A DNA stretch of 64,000 nt from Flavobacterium album (GTDB taxonomy: Bacteria; Bacteroidota; Bacteroidia; Flavobacteriales; Flavobacteriaceae), in the NCBI RefSeq assembly GCF_003096035.1, contig NZ_CP029186.1, positions 1,067,001 through 1,131,000 of the forward strand, written 5' to 3'. The notes under the pieces were generated by a model that was not told where the DNA came from, did not search any database, and saw only the letters and a program-made list of their open reading frames with translations. Positions 43,109 to 53,540 of the stretch are shown here, in pieces; within the stretch, counting starts at the first letter, position 1, and the number at the start of each line of letters is the position of its first letter. A program made the position numbers and the translations under genes.

Positions 43109-45427
43109 ATGGCAAAAAACAATAGCAGTAACAACGAAGATTATTCAAAGTATGTAAGGAAGTTCTGGAAGATATTCGGTATCGGCTTCCTGTCGGTAAT
43201 CCTGTTTTTCCTGTTGGCATCATGGGGCGTTTTTGGCGCCATGCCATCGTTTGACCAGTTGGAGAACCCGGATTCGAATGTAGCGACAGAGATCATTTCA
43301 TATGATGGGGAGACACTCGGAAAATTCTATCTTGAAAACAGGACTCCTGTAAAATATGCCGACCTGCCGAAGCATCTTGTGGATGCATTGATCTCCACCG
43401 AAGATGAGCGTTTCTATGAGCACTCTGGTATCGACTCAAAAGGTACGCTGCGGGCTATCGTTACCCTTGGGGGCAGCGGTGGTGCAAGTACCATTACACA
43501 GCAGCTGGCAAAAAACCTTTTCCACGGCGAAGGTTCTCATTTTTTCCTTTTCAGGATCGTTCAGAAGGCTAAGGAATGGATTATCGCCACAAAATTGGAA
43601 AGGCAGTATACCAAAGATGAGCTTATCGCGATGTACCTGAATACTGTGGATTTTACGCACAACGCGGTGGGTATACGCTCTGCCTCAAAAACATATTTTG
43701 GCGAAGAGCCTAAGGACCTGAAAGTAGAAGAAGCAGCAGTGCTGGTGGGAATGCTTAAAAACCCGTCGTTGTATAACCCGGCAAGCCAAAGTGAAAAACG
43801 GAGAACGCTGGTTTTTAACCGCCGTAATACTGTGCTTCACCAAATGGTGAAAAACAATAAGCTTACCGAAGCAGAAAAAGTAAAACTTCAGAAAGAGCCT
43901 ATAAAGCTTCACTATACGCCTGAGAGTCACAAAGAAGGTGTTGCTACCTATTTTAGGGAATACCTAAGGGAATACATGAAGCAATGGCTAAAGGAAAATA
44001 AGAAGGAAGACGGTACAGAATATGACCTGTATACGGACGGACTAAAGATCTATACAACTATCGATTCTAAAATGCAGAAGTATGCGGAAGAAGCGGTAGA
44101 TGAACACCTTGCCAACCTGCAGGAACAATTTTACATCGACCAGAAGAATAATAAGAATGCTCCATTTGTAAAGCTTTCGGATGCTGAAACGCAAAAGATA
44201 TTGGAGAGGGCAATGAAGAATTCTGAGCGCTGGAGAATGATGACGGAAGAAGGAAAGAGCGAACAGGAAATTAAAGCATCATTTAAGAAAAAGACCCGCA
44301 TGTCGGTATTTACCTGGAAAGGGGAAAAGGATACTTTGATGACCCCGCTTGATTCCATAAGGTACTATAAGCATTTCCTGCAATCGGGTATGATGTCGAT
44401 GGAACCGCAGACCGGCTATGTAAAAGCATGGGTAGGGGGTATTAATTACAAGCATTTCCAATACGACCACGTACAGCAGGGTGCAAGGCAGGTAGGATCT
44501 ACCTTTAAGCCGTTTGTATATGCAACTGCCATTGAGCAGCTGCATTATTCGCCATGCGACTCCATCCGTGATGAGCCTTTCAGCATGCCTAAAGGTAAAT
44601 ATGGTATTGATGCCGACTGGAATCCGCAAAACTCTAACGGCAAATACCTGGGCACCGTTACCCTTAAGAAAGCGCTTGCCCTTTCGATCAATACCGTATC
44701 GGCCAAGCTGATCGACCGTGTGGGTCCAAAGGCTGTTGTAGACATGACCCACAAGCTGGGTGTGGAATCGAATATTCCGGAACAGCCGGCTATTGCACTG
44801 GGCGCAGTAGAAATTACCGTTAGCGACATGGTAGCGGCATACAGCACCTTTGCCAACCAGGGGATGTATGTAAAACCTATCATAATTACCAAGATAGAGG
44901 ATAAAAATGGCGTGGTATTATTCCAGCCAAAAGTAGAGACACACGAAGTAGTGAGCAAAGATATTGCCTACGCTATCATAAAGCTGCTCGAAGGCGTTAC
45001 CGAAAGCGGCTCGGGCGCGAGGCTGAAATGGGGCGGCGGTGGCGGCAATGGCTACGACCGTATGACCGGTTATCCGTATGCCATCATCAACCCGATTGCC
45101 GGTAAAACCGGTACGACACAGAACCAGTCCGACGGTTGGTTCGTAGGGATGGTGCCCAACCTTGCTACCGGGGTCTGGGTGGGTAACGAGGACCGTTCGG
45201 CCCACTTTAAGAGCCTTACCTACGGGCAAGGCGCTACGATGGCGCTGCCGATATGGGGCCTTTTCATGAAGAAATGCTACGCTGATGACAGCCTGGTTTA
45301 TAAAATTTCAGAAAAGCCGTTTGAGCGTCCGGCCAACCTCTCCATCAAAGTGGACTGCTGGAAAGCGCCTGTCGTTGATACCACAGCCGTAGACAGTACG
45401 GCAATAGACTCCGAATTTGATTTTTAG
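43109..45427 (+). CDS. Penicillin-binding protein 1A (class A, bifunctional)
   Basis: Polymerises and crosslinks peptidoglycan at the periplasmic face. The 772-residue protein has one N-terminal membrane helix (about 20-42), a glycosyltransferase domain with [12 protein letters not shown], and a transpeptidase domain with GSTFKPF (SxxK), SINTVSAK (SxN) and [16 protein letters not shown] (KTG). ATG 43109 (MAKNNSSNN) is chosen; a start at 43085 would overlap gldH. Confidence 0.94.
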   Translation: MAKNNSSNNEDYSKYVRKFWKIFGIGFLSVILFFLLASWGVFGAMPSFDQLENPDSNVATEIISYDGETLGKFYLENRTPVKYADLPKHLVDALISTEDERFYEHSGIDSKGTLRAIVTLGGSGGASTITQQLAKNLFHGEGSHFFLFRIVQKAKEWIIATKLERQYTKDELIAMYLNTVDFTHNAVGIRSASKTYFGEEPKDLKVEEAAVLVGMLKNPSLYNPASQSEKRRTLVFNRRNTVLHQMVKNNKLTEAEKVKLQKEPIKLHYTPESHKEGVATYFREYLREYMKQWLKENKKEDGTEYDLYTDGLKIYTTIDSKMQKYAEEAVDEHLANLQEQFYIDQKNNKNAPFVKLSDAETQKILERAMKNSERWRMMTEEGKSEQEIKASFKKKTRMSVFTWKGEKDTLMTPLDSIRYYKHFLQSGMMSMEPQTGYVKAWVGGINYKHFQYDHVQQGARQVGSTFKPFVYATAIEQLHYSPCDSIRDEPFSMPKGKYGIDADWNPQNSNGKYLGTVTLKKALALSINTVSAKLIDRVGPKAVVDMTHKLGVESNIPEQPAIALGAVEITVSDMVAAYSTFANQGMYVKPIIITKIEDKNGVVLFQPKVETHEVVSKDIAYAIIKLLEGVTESGSGARLKWGGGGGNGYDRMTGYPYAIINPIAGKTGTTQNQSDGWFVGMVPNLATGVWVGNEDRSAHFKSLTYGQGATMALPIWGLFMKKCYADDSLVYKISEKPFERPANLSIKVDCWKAPVVDTTAVDSTAIDSEFDF

Positions 45428-45432
45428 TATAT

Positions 45433-45459
45433 AACGCCTTCGAAAGAAGGCGTTTTTTT
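45433..45459 (+). terminator. Terminator after PBP1A
   Basis: AACGCCTTC (45433-45441), loop GAAA, GAAGGCGTT (45446-45454), then five further T residues. Confidence 0.85.
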
Positions 45460-45492
45460 ATATATTTATACGCGAAAATTAAATTCTGTTGT

Positions 45493-46194
45493 ATGATTAA
45501 TAAAAAAGTACAAAACGTTGAAGAAGCGTTGCGTGATATAAACGACGGCGTGACCATTATGCTGGGCGGTTTCGGCCTTTCCGGTATTCCCGAGAACAGT
45601 ATTGCCGAGCTTGTAAAAAAAGGGACGACTAACCTTACCTGCATTTCGAACAATGCAGGCGTGGATGATTTTGGCCTGGGCCTGCTGCTCCAAAAGAAAC
45701 AGATAAAAAAAATGATATCGTCCTACGTGGGTGAGAATGCCGAATTTGAAAGGCAAATGCTTAGCGGCGAGCTGGATGTGGAGCTCACGCCACAGGGCAC
45801 GCTGGCAGAAAAATGCCGTGCCGCACAGGCGGGTATCCCTGCATTCTTTACGCCTGCGGGCTATGGTACCGAAGTAGCTGAAGGCAAGGAAGCACGCGAA
45901 TTTAATGGGAAAATGCACATTATGGAAGAAGCCTACAAAGCTGACTTTGCTATAGTAAAAGCATGGAAAGGCGATGAGGCGGGCAACCTTATCTTTAAAG
46001 GTACGGCGCGCAACTTTAATGGATGTATGGCAGGCGCGGCAAAAATTACCATTGCTGAGGTAGAGGAACTGGTTCCGGTTGGAGAACTGGACCCGAACTT
46101 CATCCACATCCCGGGTATTTTTGTGCAGAGAATATTCCAGGGTGAAAAGTATGAGAAAAGAATTGAGCAACGTACTGTAAGGCAAAGAAGTTAA
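45493..46194 (+). CDS. 3-oxoacid/acetate CoA-transferase subunit A
   Basis: Alpha subunit of a family I CoA-transferase that moves CoA between short acids such as succinate and acetoacetate. The 233-residue protein has the glycine-rich [12 protein letters not shown] motif near residue 23. The B subunit follows two bases later, so the enzyme is made as a 1:1 pair. Homology is to ScoA; substrate range is not readable. Confidence 0.9.
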   Translation: MINKKVQNVEEALRDINDGVTIMLGGFGLSGIPENSIAELVKKGTTNLTCISNNAGVDDFGLGLLLQKKQIKKMISSYVGENAEFERQMLSGELDVELTPQGTLAEKCRAAQAGIPAFFTPAGYGTEVAEGKEAREFNGKMHIMEEAYKADFAIVKAWKGDEAGNLIFKGTARNFNGCMAGAAKITIAEVEELVPVGELDPNFIHIPGIFVQRIFQGEKYEKRIEQRTVRQRS

Positions 46195-46196
46195 TT

Positions 46197-46856
46197 ATGG
46201 CATTAGGTAAAGAACAAATCGCAAAGCGGATAGCTAAAGAAGTAAAAGACGGTTATTTTGTAAACCTTGGTATCGGTATACCAACCCTGGTAGCCAACTA
46301 CGTGAGGCATGATATATCAGTGGAATTCCAAAGCGAGAATGGCGTACTGGGTATGGGCCCGTTCCCGTTTGAAGGCGAGGAAGACCCGGACGTTATCAAC
46401 GCAGGCAAGCAGACGATCACCACGCTGCCGGGCGCATCATTCTTTGATTCGGCCATGAGCTTCGGGATGATACGCGCACAAAAAGTAGACCTTACCATTC
46501 TTGGCGCTATGGAAGTTGCAGAGAATGGTGACATTGCCAACTGGAAAATTCCGGGCAAGATGGTAAAAGGCATGGGCGGCGCGATGGACCTTGTAGCTTC
46601 TGCAGAGAACATCATCGTGGCCATGATGCATGTGAATAAGGCAGGCGAATCGAAGCTATTGAAACGCTGCTCACTGCCGCTTACAGGCGTAGGCTGCGTA
46701 AAGAAAGTAGTAACTGAACTTGCTGTGCTCGAGATAGTGCCTGAAGGTTTCAAATTGCTGGAACGTGCACCGGGCGTAACTGTAGAAGATATTAAAAATG
46801 CCACCGAAGGCAACCTTATCATTGAAGGCGAAATACCGGAAATGGTTATCGATTAG
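46197..46856 (+). CDS. 3-oxoacid/acetate CoA-transferase subunit B
   Basis: Beta subunit carrying the catalytic glutamate of the CoA-transferase, seen in SENGVLGMGPFP (about residue 43). The 219-residue protein also has LGIGIPTLV near the start. Co-transcribed with the A subunit. Normal length for ScoB/AtoA relatives. Confidence 0.9.
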   Translation: MALGKEQIAKRIAKEVKDGYFVNLGIGIPTLVANYVRHDISVEFQSENGVLGMGPFPFEGEEDPDVINAGKQTITTLPGASFFDSAMSFGMIRAQKVDLTILGAMEVAENGDIANWKIPGKMVKGMGGAMDLVASAENIIVAMMHVNKAGESKLLKRCSLPLTGVGCVKKVVTELAVLEIVPEGFKLLERAPGVTVEDIKNATEGNLIIEGEIPEMVID

Positions 46857-46899
46857 ATTTCATTCGTAGCCAAAAAATAGATCAACAAGCATTAGCATT

Positions 46900-47691
46900 A
46901 TGAAATTAAAATATTTCAGCATTTCATTTTTACTTTCTCTTTCGGTATTTACAACATCTGCCCAAAATATTTACAGTGCTTTACATCATGATAATCCTTA
47001 TGATATAAAAAAGGATGTGCCCGTTAGTCAGGTAACTACTAAAACCGTATTTTATAACCAGTCTGGTACTGAAGTTAAAAAAGAGGTATTCTCGTTCAAC
47101 GATAAGTTTAAGGTTACAACAGAAATACGCTATGATGGCACCGGAAAGATGACTGACCGGCTGACATGGATGTATGATGCAACAGGATCTAAAAGTATAG
47201 CCAGAAAATATGAGCGCTGGATGAATGCATTAGGTTATATAAGTGAAACAGCATATTATGAATATGATGCTAATGGTTTTCAGGTTAAGGTGATCGATAA
47301 AGACCAAAACGGTAAAGTAACCAGTACGACAACGATCATTAATGATGAAAAAGGGTATCCTATAGAAGTAACGGTAGTTACTAAAAATGCTGTTGACTAT
47401 GGAAAAGAAACTGCACAATACGATATTGAGAACAATATAGTTACAATCACTTCTTTTGGACCATATGGAAATATATTATCAACTCATAGTGAAAAAATAG
47501 ATTTTTCGAAGTATGATGATGATGAAGTTGTAAATGAAAATGGGGATCCGGTAAGGTCTGACGGCTATGAATTTACATATGTATATGATAAAAACTTAAA
47601 CTGGATAAAGCAGACACGCTATAGAATAGTGAACGGCAAACAAGTTAAAAATGCAGAGTTTACCAGAGATATAAAATATTCGAAGAAATAA
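46900..47691 (+). CDS. Secreted protein of unknown function with YD-like repeats
   Basis: Unrecognised. The 263-residue product has a signal peptide ending at TTSAQ. The mature part repeats short beta units such as YYEYDANGFQVKV and YVYDKNLNWIKQ, which resemble Rhs/YD repeats found in envelope or wall-associated proteins. The gene is more AT-rich than its neighbours. It stands alone between the CoA-transferase genes and a terminator. Confidence 0.6.
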   Translation: MKLKYFSISFLLSLSVFTTSAQNIYSALHHDNPYDIKKDVPVSQVTTKTVFYNQSGTEVKKEVFSFNDKFKVTTEIRYDGTGKMTDRLTWMYDATGSKSIARKYERWMNALGYISETAYYEYDANGFQVKVIDKDQNGKVTSTTTIINDEKGYPIEVTVVTKNAVDYGKETAQYDIENNIVTITSFGPYGNILSTHSEKIDFSKYDDDEVVNENGDPVRSDGYEFTYVYDKNLNWIKQTRYRIVNGKQVKNAEFTRDIKYSKK

Positions 47692-47710
47692 ACATTTTTT
47701 CTGATTTATA

Positions 47711-47746
47711 AAGCCCAAAGGTTTCAAATCCTTTGGGCTTTTTTTT
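47711..47746 (+). terminator. Terminator after the YD-like gene
   Basis: AAGCCCAAAGG (47711-47721) pairs perfectly with CCTTTGGGCTT (47730-47740), followed by six T residues. Confidence 0.85.
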
Positions 47747-47841
47747 AAAATCATTCGCGAAAGCCAAGCCTTGCCCCATATAAAACAGCGTTACAATAGG
47801 AAACGCAATAATGGACTGAAAACAGCGACTGCGACTGAAAA

Positions 47842-49524
47842 CTAATGAGGTATAGCCGCTATCAGTTTCTTTGTATACTCTTTCTGCGGATGTTCATACA
47901 AGGCATCGGCTTCGTTCATTTCCTCGATCTTTCCTTTGTTCATTACCAGCACCTGGTCGCTCATGTATTTTACCACGGCAAGGTCGTGTGATATGAAGAT
48001 ATAGGTAAATCCGAAGTTTTCTTTTAGCTCATTAAGCAGGTTGAGCACCTGCGCCTGTACCGAAATATCCAGTGCGGAAACCGACTCATCACAAACAATT
48101 AACTTAGGCTGTAACGCTATGGTACGCGCTATCCCTATCCGCTGCCTCTGCCCCCCGGAGAACTCGTGCGGATAGCGGTTGAAGTGCTCTTCGCCCAACC
48201 CCACGCGGTTCAGGATCTCAATAGTTTTAGCCCGGCGCTCCTTGACGTTTTTATAAAGATTATGCACCTGCATGGGTTCCATAATTGCTTTGCCAACAGT
48301 TATCCTCGGATTAAGCGATGAATACGGATCCTGGAAGATGATCTGTATCTCTTTGCGCAGCTCCCTAATCTCTCTATTGGATAATTTTAGCAGGTCTTTC
48401 CCGCGGTACAAAATTTTCCCTGAAGTGGCTTTATCCAATTGGAGTATGGCATTGCCAAGGGTCGATTTACCGCAGCCGGATTCACCGACAAGCCCAAGCG
48501 TTTCGCCTTCGTATATTTTAAAGCTTACGTCGTTGACGGCCTTGAATTTTATATCTTTCCCAAACAGGCCGGCATTGGAAACATATTCTTTTTCGACATT
48601 GATAACCTCCAGCAAGGGTGCCTGGCTATATAATTTAGAATGCCTTTCGGTGCGTTGCGTAGTTGTCACTTCCTTATTGTTAACTGTCCCGTCCAGGTAA
48701 TCTTTTATAGTTGGGAGCCTTTCCAGGCGTACATCCAATGATGGGCGCGAACTGATAAGCGCTTTGGTATAGGTATGCTTTGGATTTGTAAATATGGCTT
48801 GCGCATCGCCCTGCTCCACGATCTCGCCGCGATACATCACGATCACCCTGTTGGCGATTTCCGATACCAGCGACAAGTCGTGCGAAATGAACAGTATGCT
48901 CATCTTTGTTTCCTGCTGCAGTTCCTTCAGCAACAATATGATTTCCTTTTGCACGGTTACATCCAGCGCTGTGGTGGGCTCGTCAGCAATGAGTATTTTG
49001 GGTTTGCAGGCAATGGCCATAGCGATCATCACGCGCTGTTTCTGCCCTCCGGATATTTCGTGTGGATAGCGATTATAAATCGCTTCAGGGTTAGGCAGCT
49101 TCACCTTTTCGAAGAGCGAAAGCACCTTTGCCTTTATTTCTTTTTTGGAAAGTGATGTGTGCTCCATGAGTATCTCCTCAACCTGGAAGCCGCATTTTAG
49201 CGACGGGTTTAGCGAACTCATAGGTTCCTGGAAGATCATCGCAATTTCGTTGCCACGAAGGTTCCGGAGCTCTTTTTGGCTTAAAGCCGAAATATCCCTG
49301 CCTTCAGATTCGATTTTTCCGGAAGTGATCTCCAGCACGCCTTTCGGCAAAAGCCCCATAAGCGCCAGCGAGGTAACCGACTTCCCGGAACCCGATTCGC
49401 CCACGATACCAAGTATCTCGTTTTGATTGAGGGTAAAAGACGCGCTTTTTACAATAGGCACCCACTGACCTTCTTTTTTGGCAGAAATGGTCACATTATC
49501 GAGATGGAGCAAAGGGTTGTTCAT
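47842..49524 (-). CDS. Fused dipeptide/oligopeptide ABC ATPase (DppD-DppF type)
   Basis: A 560-residue protein with two complete ABC ATPase domains, equivalent to DppD and DppF joined. First domain: Walker A GESGSGKSVTS, signature SGGQKQR. Second domain: GESGCGKSTLG, signature SGGQRQR. It should energise peptide (or nickel) import at the inner membrane, but no permease or binding-protein gene lies nearby, so its partners are encoded elsewhere. Monocistronic; divergent from the kdpD-like gene. Confidence 0.9.
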   Translation of the reverse strand: MNNPLLHLDNVTISAKKEGQWVPIVKSASFTLNQNEILGIVGESGSGKSVTSLALMGLLPKGVLEITSGKIESEGRDISALSQKELRNLRGNEIAMIFQEPMSSLNPSLKCGFQVEEILMEHTSLSKKEIKAKVLSLFEKVKLPNPEAIYNRYPHEISGGQKQRVMIAMAIACKPKILIADEPTTALDVTVQKEIILLLKELQQETKMSILFISHDLSLVSEIANRVIVMYRGEIVEQGDAQAIFTNPKHTYTKALISSRPSLDVRLERLPTIKDYLDGTVNNKEVTTTQRTERHSKLYSQAPLLEVINVEKEYVSNAGLFGKDIKFKAVNDVSFKIYEGETLGLVGESGCGKSTLGNAILQLDKATSGKILYRGKDLLKLSNREIRELRKEIQIIFQDPYSSLNPRITVGKAIMEPMQVHNLYKNVKERRAKTIEILNRVGLGEEHFNRYPHEFSGGQRQRIGIARTIALQPKLIVCDESVSALDISVQAQVLNLLNELKENFGFTYIFISHDLAVVKYMSDQVLVMNKGKIEEMNEADALYEHPQKEYTKKLIAAIPH

Positions 49525-49623
49525 GAAGTAAAAATACTAAAAAGTTTTCATCCGCAGTTACAGTTTTAGTTGAGGCAATGCAGTGATATGCCGCTTAGGC
49601 AGCAATATTTGAGAAGGCGAATC

Positions 49624-49658
49624 TTTATAAAATCTTTACACCTTTCTCCGTATTTTTG
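49624..49658 (+). promoter_or_regulatory. KdpE-box and promoter of the kdpD-like gene
   Basis: TTTATA-AAATC-TTTACA (49624-49640) fits the E. coli KdpE site TTTATA-N5-TTTACA exactly. TATTTTTG (49651-49658) is a perfect -7 element, so the box overlaps the expected -33 region. The same box recurs before kup. Confidence 0.65.
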
Positions 49659-49663
49659 AAGGT

Positions 49664-50737
49664 ATGAAGCACCCCATGTACATGAACCCGGGAAAACCCC
49701 CGCAATACTTTATCAGTTGCGGGATTGTACTTGCAACAGCGCTGGTATGCTATGCCTTTAGCGATTATATATCCTATCATATAGCTGCCCTGCTGTTGGT
49801 ACTTGCGGTTTCGGCAATAGCAATGGTGTATGAGGTGTACCCTGTGCTGCTGTCAGCTACACTCAGCGCGCTGCTGCTCAATTTTTTCTTTATGCCACCG
49901 TTGTACACCTTCCACGTTAATACGCATGAGGACCTGCTCATGCTGCTCATTTACTTTGTGATAGCCGTAGTGAATGCGGTGTTTACCCTGCGCCTGAAAC
50001 GCGAGGAACGCAAGACCCGCGAACGTGCCGAGCGACGCAATACGCTAAAGCTGTACACCACTTTATTCAACTCGCTTTCGCATGAGCTGAAAACGCCCAT
50101 TGCCACTATTATTGGCGCAACCGACACGCTCAGGGAGAATCACTCTTTGAGCGAAGGAAACAAAGAAAAGCTGTTGGCCGAAATAAGTACAGCCGGACTG
50201 CGCCTGAATACCCAGGTGGAAAACCTCCTGAACATGGGGCGGCTGGAAAGCGGCATGCTAAAGATCAACCCCGACTGGTGCGATGTCAATGAGCTGTTGT
50301 ATTCGATGGCAAGGGAGGCGAAGGCATCAACCCATAGTATTGAGGTTGTCCCCAACGAAAATCTGCCGTTAGTAAAACTGGATATCGGGCTGATACATCA
50401 GGCACTTTATAACCTGGTAAAAAACGCAGTAGCCTACACGCCTGCGGGTTCGCAGATAAAGCTCTCGGGAAATCATACAGGCGGTATGATTAGTATTTCT
50501 GTGGAAGATAATGGCCCCGGGCTGCCGGAAGATTCACTCCTGGAGATATTCGATAAATTTTACCGTGTACCCAATACCGCCGCAGGGGGCACAGGTCTTG
50601 GGTTATCTATCGTAAAAGGCTTTGTGGAAGCCCATGGAGGTACTATTACCGCTAAAAATGTGCCTGCAGGCGGGGCATTATTCACCCTGTTGCTGCCTGC
50701 AGAAGCCAATTACCTAAATAAGCTTAAAAATGAATAA
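49664..50737 (+). CDS. KdpD-like sensor histidine kinase, short form
   Basis: A 357-residue potassium/turgor-type sensor kinase. It has four transmembrane helices in a DUF4118 domain (about 15-115), then a dimerisation helix with phospho-acceptor in NSLSHELKTPI and a catalytic domain (NLVKNAVAYTP, GGTGLGLSIVKGF). The N-terminal KdpD and USP domains of E. coli KdpD are missing, as in other short homologues. Eight bases overlap the response regulator gene. Confidence 0.85.
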   Translation: MKHPMYMNPGKPPQYFISCGIVLATALVCYAFSDYISYHIAALLLVLAVSAIAMVYEVYPVLLSATLSALLLNFFFMPPLYTFHVNTHEDLLMLLIYFVIAVVNAVFTLRLKREERKTRERAERRNTLKLYTTLFNSLSHELKTPIATIIGATDTLRENHSLSEGNKEKLLAEISTAGLRLNTQVENLLNMGRLESGMLKINPDWCDVNELLYSMAREAKASTHSIEVVPNENLPLVKLDIGLIHQALYNLVKNAVAYTPAGSQIKLSGNHTGGMISISVEDNGPGLPEDSLLEIFDKFYRVPNTAAGGTGLGLSIVKGFVEAHGGTITAKNVPAGGALFTLLLPAEANYLNKLKNE

Positions 50738-51407
50738 AGCCGAAATACTGATTATAGACGATGAGCCGCAGATACGCAAACTGCTCGAGATCACCCTTGA
50801 GAGTAACGATTACAAAGTAATACAGGCGGCCACCGGTAAGGAAGGTATTGTTATGGCAGCCACCCATACCCCCGCGCTCATTATCCTTGACCTTGGCCTG
50901 CCCGATAAGAGCGGACATGAAGTGCTTAAAGAGCTACGCAGCTGGTACAGCCGCCCTGTCATTATAGTATCTGTGCAAAATAGCGAGCAGGATATTGTAA
51001 AAGCGCTTGACAACGGCGCTACCGATTACCTCACCAAGCCTTTCCGGAGCGGGGAGCTGCTGGCCAGGATGCGGTCGGCGCTCCGGCGCAACCCTAATGA
51101 AGATGCTGAACCCCTATTAGCATTTGGAACATTGGAAATTGACCTTCCGGCCCGTACTGTAAAAAAGAATGGCGCTACTGTAAAGCTCACGGCAACCGAA
51201 TATAACCTTCTTTCATTGCTTGCCATCAACGAAGGGCGTGCGCTTACCCATCAGTTTATCTTAAAAGAAATATGGGGTGTAGGCTACCAGGCCGAAACGC
51301 AATACCTCCGTGTATTTGTAGCCCAGCTCCGCAAAAAGCTGGAAGACGACCCAAACAATCCAAAACATATCATTACGGAGAGCGGGATAGGCTACAGGTT
51401 TGTTTAG
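50730..51407 (+). CDS. KdpE-like response regulator
   Basis: A 225-residue OmpR-family regulator. Receiver: acidic pocket IIDDEP, phospho-Asp in ILDLGLPDKSG (about residue 52), Thr/Lys in DYLTKPF. The C-terminal winged helix begins near residue 130 and ends in IGYRFV. It overlaps the kinase by eight bases. A KdpE-like target box precedes the kinase gene and the nearby kup gene. Confidence 0.87.
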   Translation: MNKAEILIIDDEPQIRKLLEITLESNDYKVIQAATGKEGIVMAATHTPALIILDLGLPDKSGHEVLKELRSWYSRPVIIVSVQNSEQDIVKALDNGATDYLTKPFRSGELLARMRSALRRNPNEDAEPLLAFGTLEIDLPARTVKKNGATVKLTATEYNLLSLLAINEGRALTHQFILKEIWGVGYQAETQYLRVFVAQLRKKLEDDPNNPKHIITESGIGYRFV

Positions 51408-51485
51408 ACGTTGATATGCTGGGTTATTTTTGTGTCATATGTGGCATCCGTTGTCATCCTATAATCAGCGTTACCCGTATCCTTT

Positions 51486-51503
51486 CTTTATAAAATCTTT
51501 ATG
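51486..51503 (+). promoter_or_regulatory. KdpE-box upstream of kup
   Basis: TTTATA-AAATC-TTTATG (51487-51503) shares the 16-base string CTTTATAAAATCTTTA exactly with the box before the kdpD-like gene. A weak -7-like GAAATTTG lies at 51545-51552. Confidence 0.6.
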
Positions 51504-51570
51504 TCCCTGCTCAAATCCTGATATTTCCCTTATGCATTGCGCCGGAAATTTGCATCACAAATAATTCGTT

Positions 51571-53538
51571 ATGCAAATTACAAAAAGCACTGCCAACAAA
51601 GTTACCGCCGCCTCACTGCTGGTGGCTCTTGGCATTATTTATGGCGACATTGGCACCAGCCCGCTGTATGCCCTCAGGGCTGTAATGGGCGAAAGGCCGA
51701 TTGAGCAAACCCTGGTTTACGGCGGGGTGTCGTGTATCTTCTGGACGCTCGTTTTCCAGACCACCATCAAATATATCTGGCTTACGCTAAAAGCAGATAA
51801 CCACGGCGAAGGCGGTATTTTCTCGCTATATGCGCTGGTGCGCCGCTATGGCAAAAAGCTTGTTATACCTGCTATATTGGGCGCCACAACCCTGTTGGCC
51901 GACGGTATCATCACACCACCCATATCGGTAGCCTCTGCCATAGAAGGATTGGGAATGGTAAAAGGCCTTGAGACCGTGTTTACGCCGGGCGGGATGATTA
52001 CTGTCATTATCGTGATCGCCATATTATCAATACTGTTTTTCTTCCAGCGCTACGGCACACAGGTTATCGGGAAGTTCTTTGGGCCCATAATGGCATTGTG
52101 GTTTACCATGCTGTTGGTATTGGGCGTAAGCCAGGTCGTGCAGCATCCCGGTGTACTCGCAGCTTTCAACCCCTATTATGCTTATAACCTGTTGGCTAAT
52201 TATCCGCAGGGGTTCTGGCTGTTGGGTGCGGTATTCCTTTGTACAACCGGCGCCGAAGCGTTATACAGCGACCTGGGGCATTGCGGCATCAAAAACATCC
52301 GCATTACATGGGTTTACGTAAAAGTGTGCCTCATGGCGAGCTACATGGGCCAGGCGGCATGGCTGATGAGCCAGGGCGAAGCTACACTGCACGGACGCAA
52401 CCCGTTCTTTGAGATCGTGCCGGAATGGTTCCTCCTCCCCTCGATACTTATTGCGGCATCGGCTGCCATCATTGCGTCCCAAGCCCTGATAAGCGGGTCG
52501 TTTACCCTGATAAGCGAAGCCATGAACCTGAACTTCTGGCCACGCGTTGCAACCAAACAGCCCACCGAAACCAAAGGCCAGGTGTACATTCCCAGCGTCA
52601 ACACCATACTCTGGACAGGCTGTGTGCTGATGGTGGTTTATTTCGAAAAATCGGAACACATGGAAGCAGCATATGGATTTTCAATTACTATTACCATGAT
52701 GATGACCACATTGCTGCTAAGTTACTTTTTATATTACCGGCTCAAATGGAAAAGGCCTTACGTTATTGGGCTGCTTATGCTTTTCGGTTCTATTGAGGTT
52801 GCCTTTTTCGTAGCCAATATCGTCAAGATCAAAGAGCGCTGGATGTTCCTTTTCTTCGAGCTGTTCATTTTCATGGTGATGTACACTTGGTACTATGCCC
52901 GCAGGGTGAAAAACCGCCTGACAAATTTTACAGACATCGGGAAATACTCCGACAGGATAGTTGAGCTGAGCGCTGATAAAGATATCCCAATGTATGCCAC
53001 GCACCTCATTTACCTTACCAAAGCCAACACCCGCCACCAGGTGGAGGAAAAAATCATCCGGTCGATATTCGCTAAAAAGCCCAAACGCGCCGAAGTATAC
53101 TGGTTCCTGCACCTGAACCGCACCGAAGACCCTTATACACTAAATTATGAAGTGTCTGAACTGGTAGATGACAAACTCATAAAAGTAACCATCAATATCG
53201 GGTTCAGGTTGCAGCCGAAGACAGAGCTCTACTTTAAGCAGATCGTACAGGACCTTGTGAATAATAAAGAGCTGAACCTCCACAAGCGCCCGGATGGCTC
53301 AACCAAATACAATCCTGAACCGGACTTCCAGTTTGTGATCATAGAAAAATTCCTTTCGCAGGAAAACGAATTCGCATTGCGCGAAGGCCTGCTGCTTAAC
53401 GGTTATTTCTGGCTTAAGCGGATGGGGCAGAAAGATGAAAGGGCATTCGGCATCGACCGCCACGACATTACCATCGAGAAGGCACCGCTGATTTACCAAC
53501 CCGCAAGCCCCTTTACACTTACACGAAAAAACGACTAA
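51571..53538 (+). CDS. kup: Potassium uptake protein Kup
   Basis: A 655-residue proton-coupled potassium transporter with 12 predicted membrane helices in the first ~430 residues and a soluble C-terminal domain. The family signature GIIYGDIGTSPLYALR is near residue 21. It has a KdpE-like box upstream and is followed two bases later by an outer-membrane barrel gene, so the two form a potassium-uptake operon under KdpDE-like control. Confidence 0.94.
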   Translation: MQITKSTANKVTAASLLVALGIIYGDIGTSPLYALRAVMGERPIEQTLVYGGVSCIFWTLVFQTTIKYIWLTLKADNHGEGGIFSLYALVRRYGKKLVIPAILGATTLLADGIITPPISVASAIEGLGMVKGLETVFTPGGMITVIIVIAILSILFFFQRYGTQVIGKFFGPIMALWFTMLLVLGVSQVVQHPGVLAAFNPYYAYNLLANYPQGFWLLGAVFLCTTGAEALYSDLGHCGIKNIRITWVYVKVCLMASYMGQAAWLMSQGEATLHGRNPFFEIVPEWFLLPSILIAASAAIIASQALISGSFTLISEAMNLNFWPRVATKQPTETKGQVYIPSVNTILWTGCVLMVVYFEKSEHMEAAYGFSITITMMMTTLLLSYFLYYRLKWKRPYVIGLLMLFGSIEVAFFVANIVKIKERWMFLFFELFIFMVMYTWYYARRVKNRLTNFTDIGKYSDRIVELSADKDIPMYATHLIYLTKANTRHQVEEKIIRSIFAKKPKRAEVYWFLHLNRTEDPYTLNYEVSELVDDKLIKVTINIGFRLQPKTELYFKQIVQDLVNNKELNLHKRPDGSTKYNPEPDFQFVIIEKFLSQENEFALREGLLLNGYFWLKRMGQKDERAFGIDRHDITIEKAPLIYQPASPFTLTRKND

Positions 53539-53540
53539 CT

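Noticed and set aside
47842..49524. Frameshift fusion of dppD and dppF
   Set aside because: The 560-residue two-domain ATPase is an established fused form with both domains complete, not an artefact.
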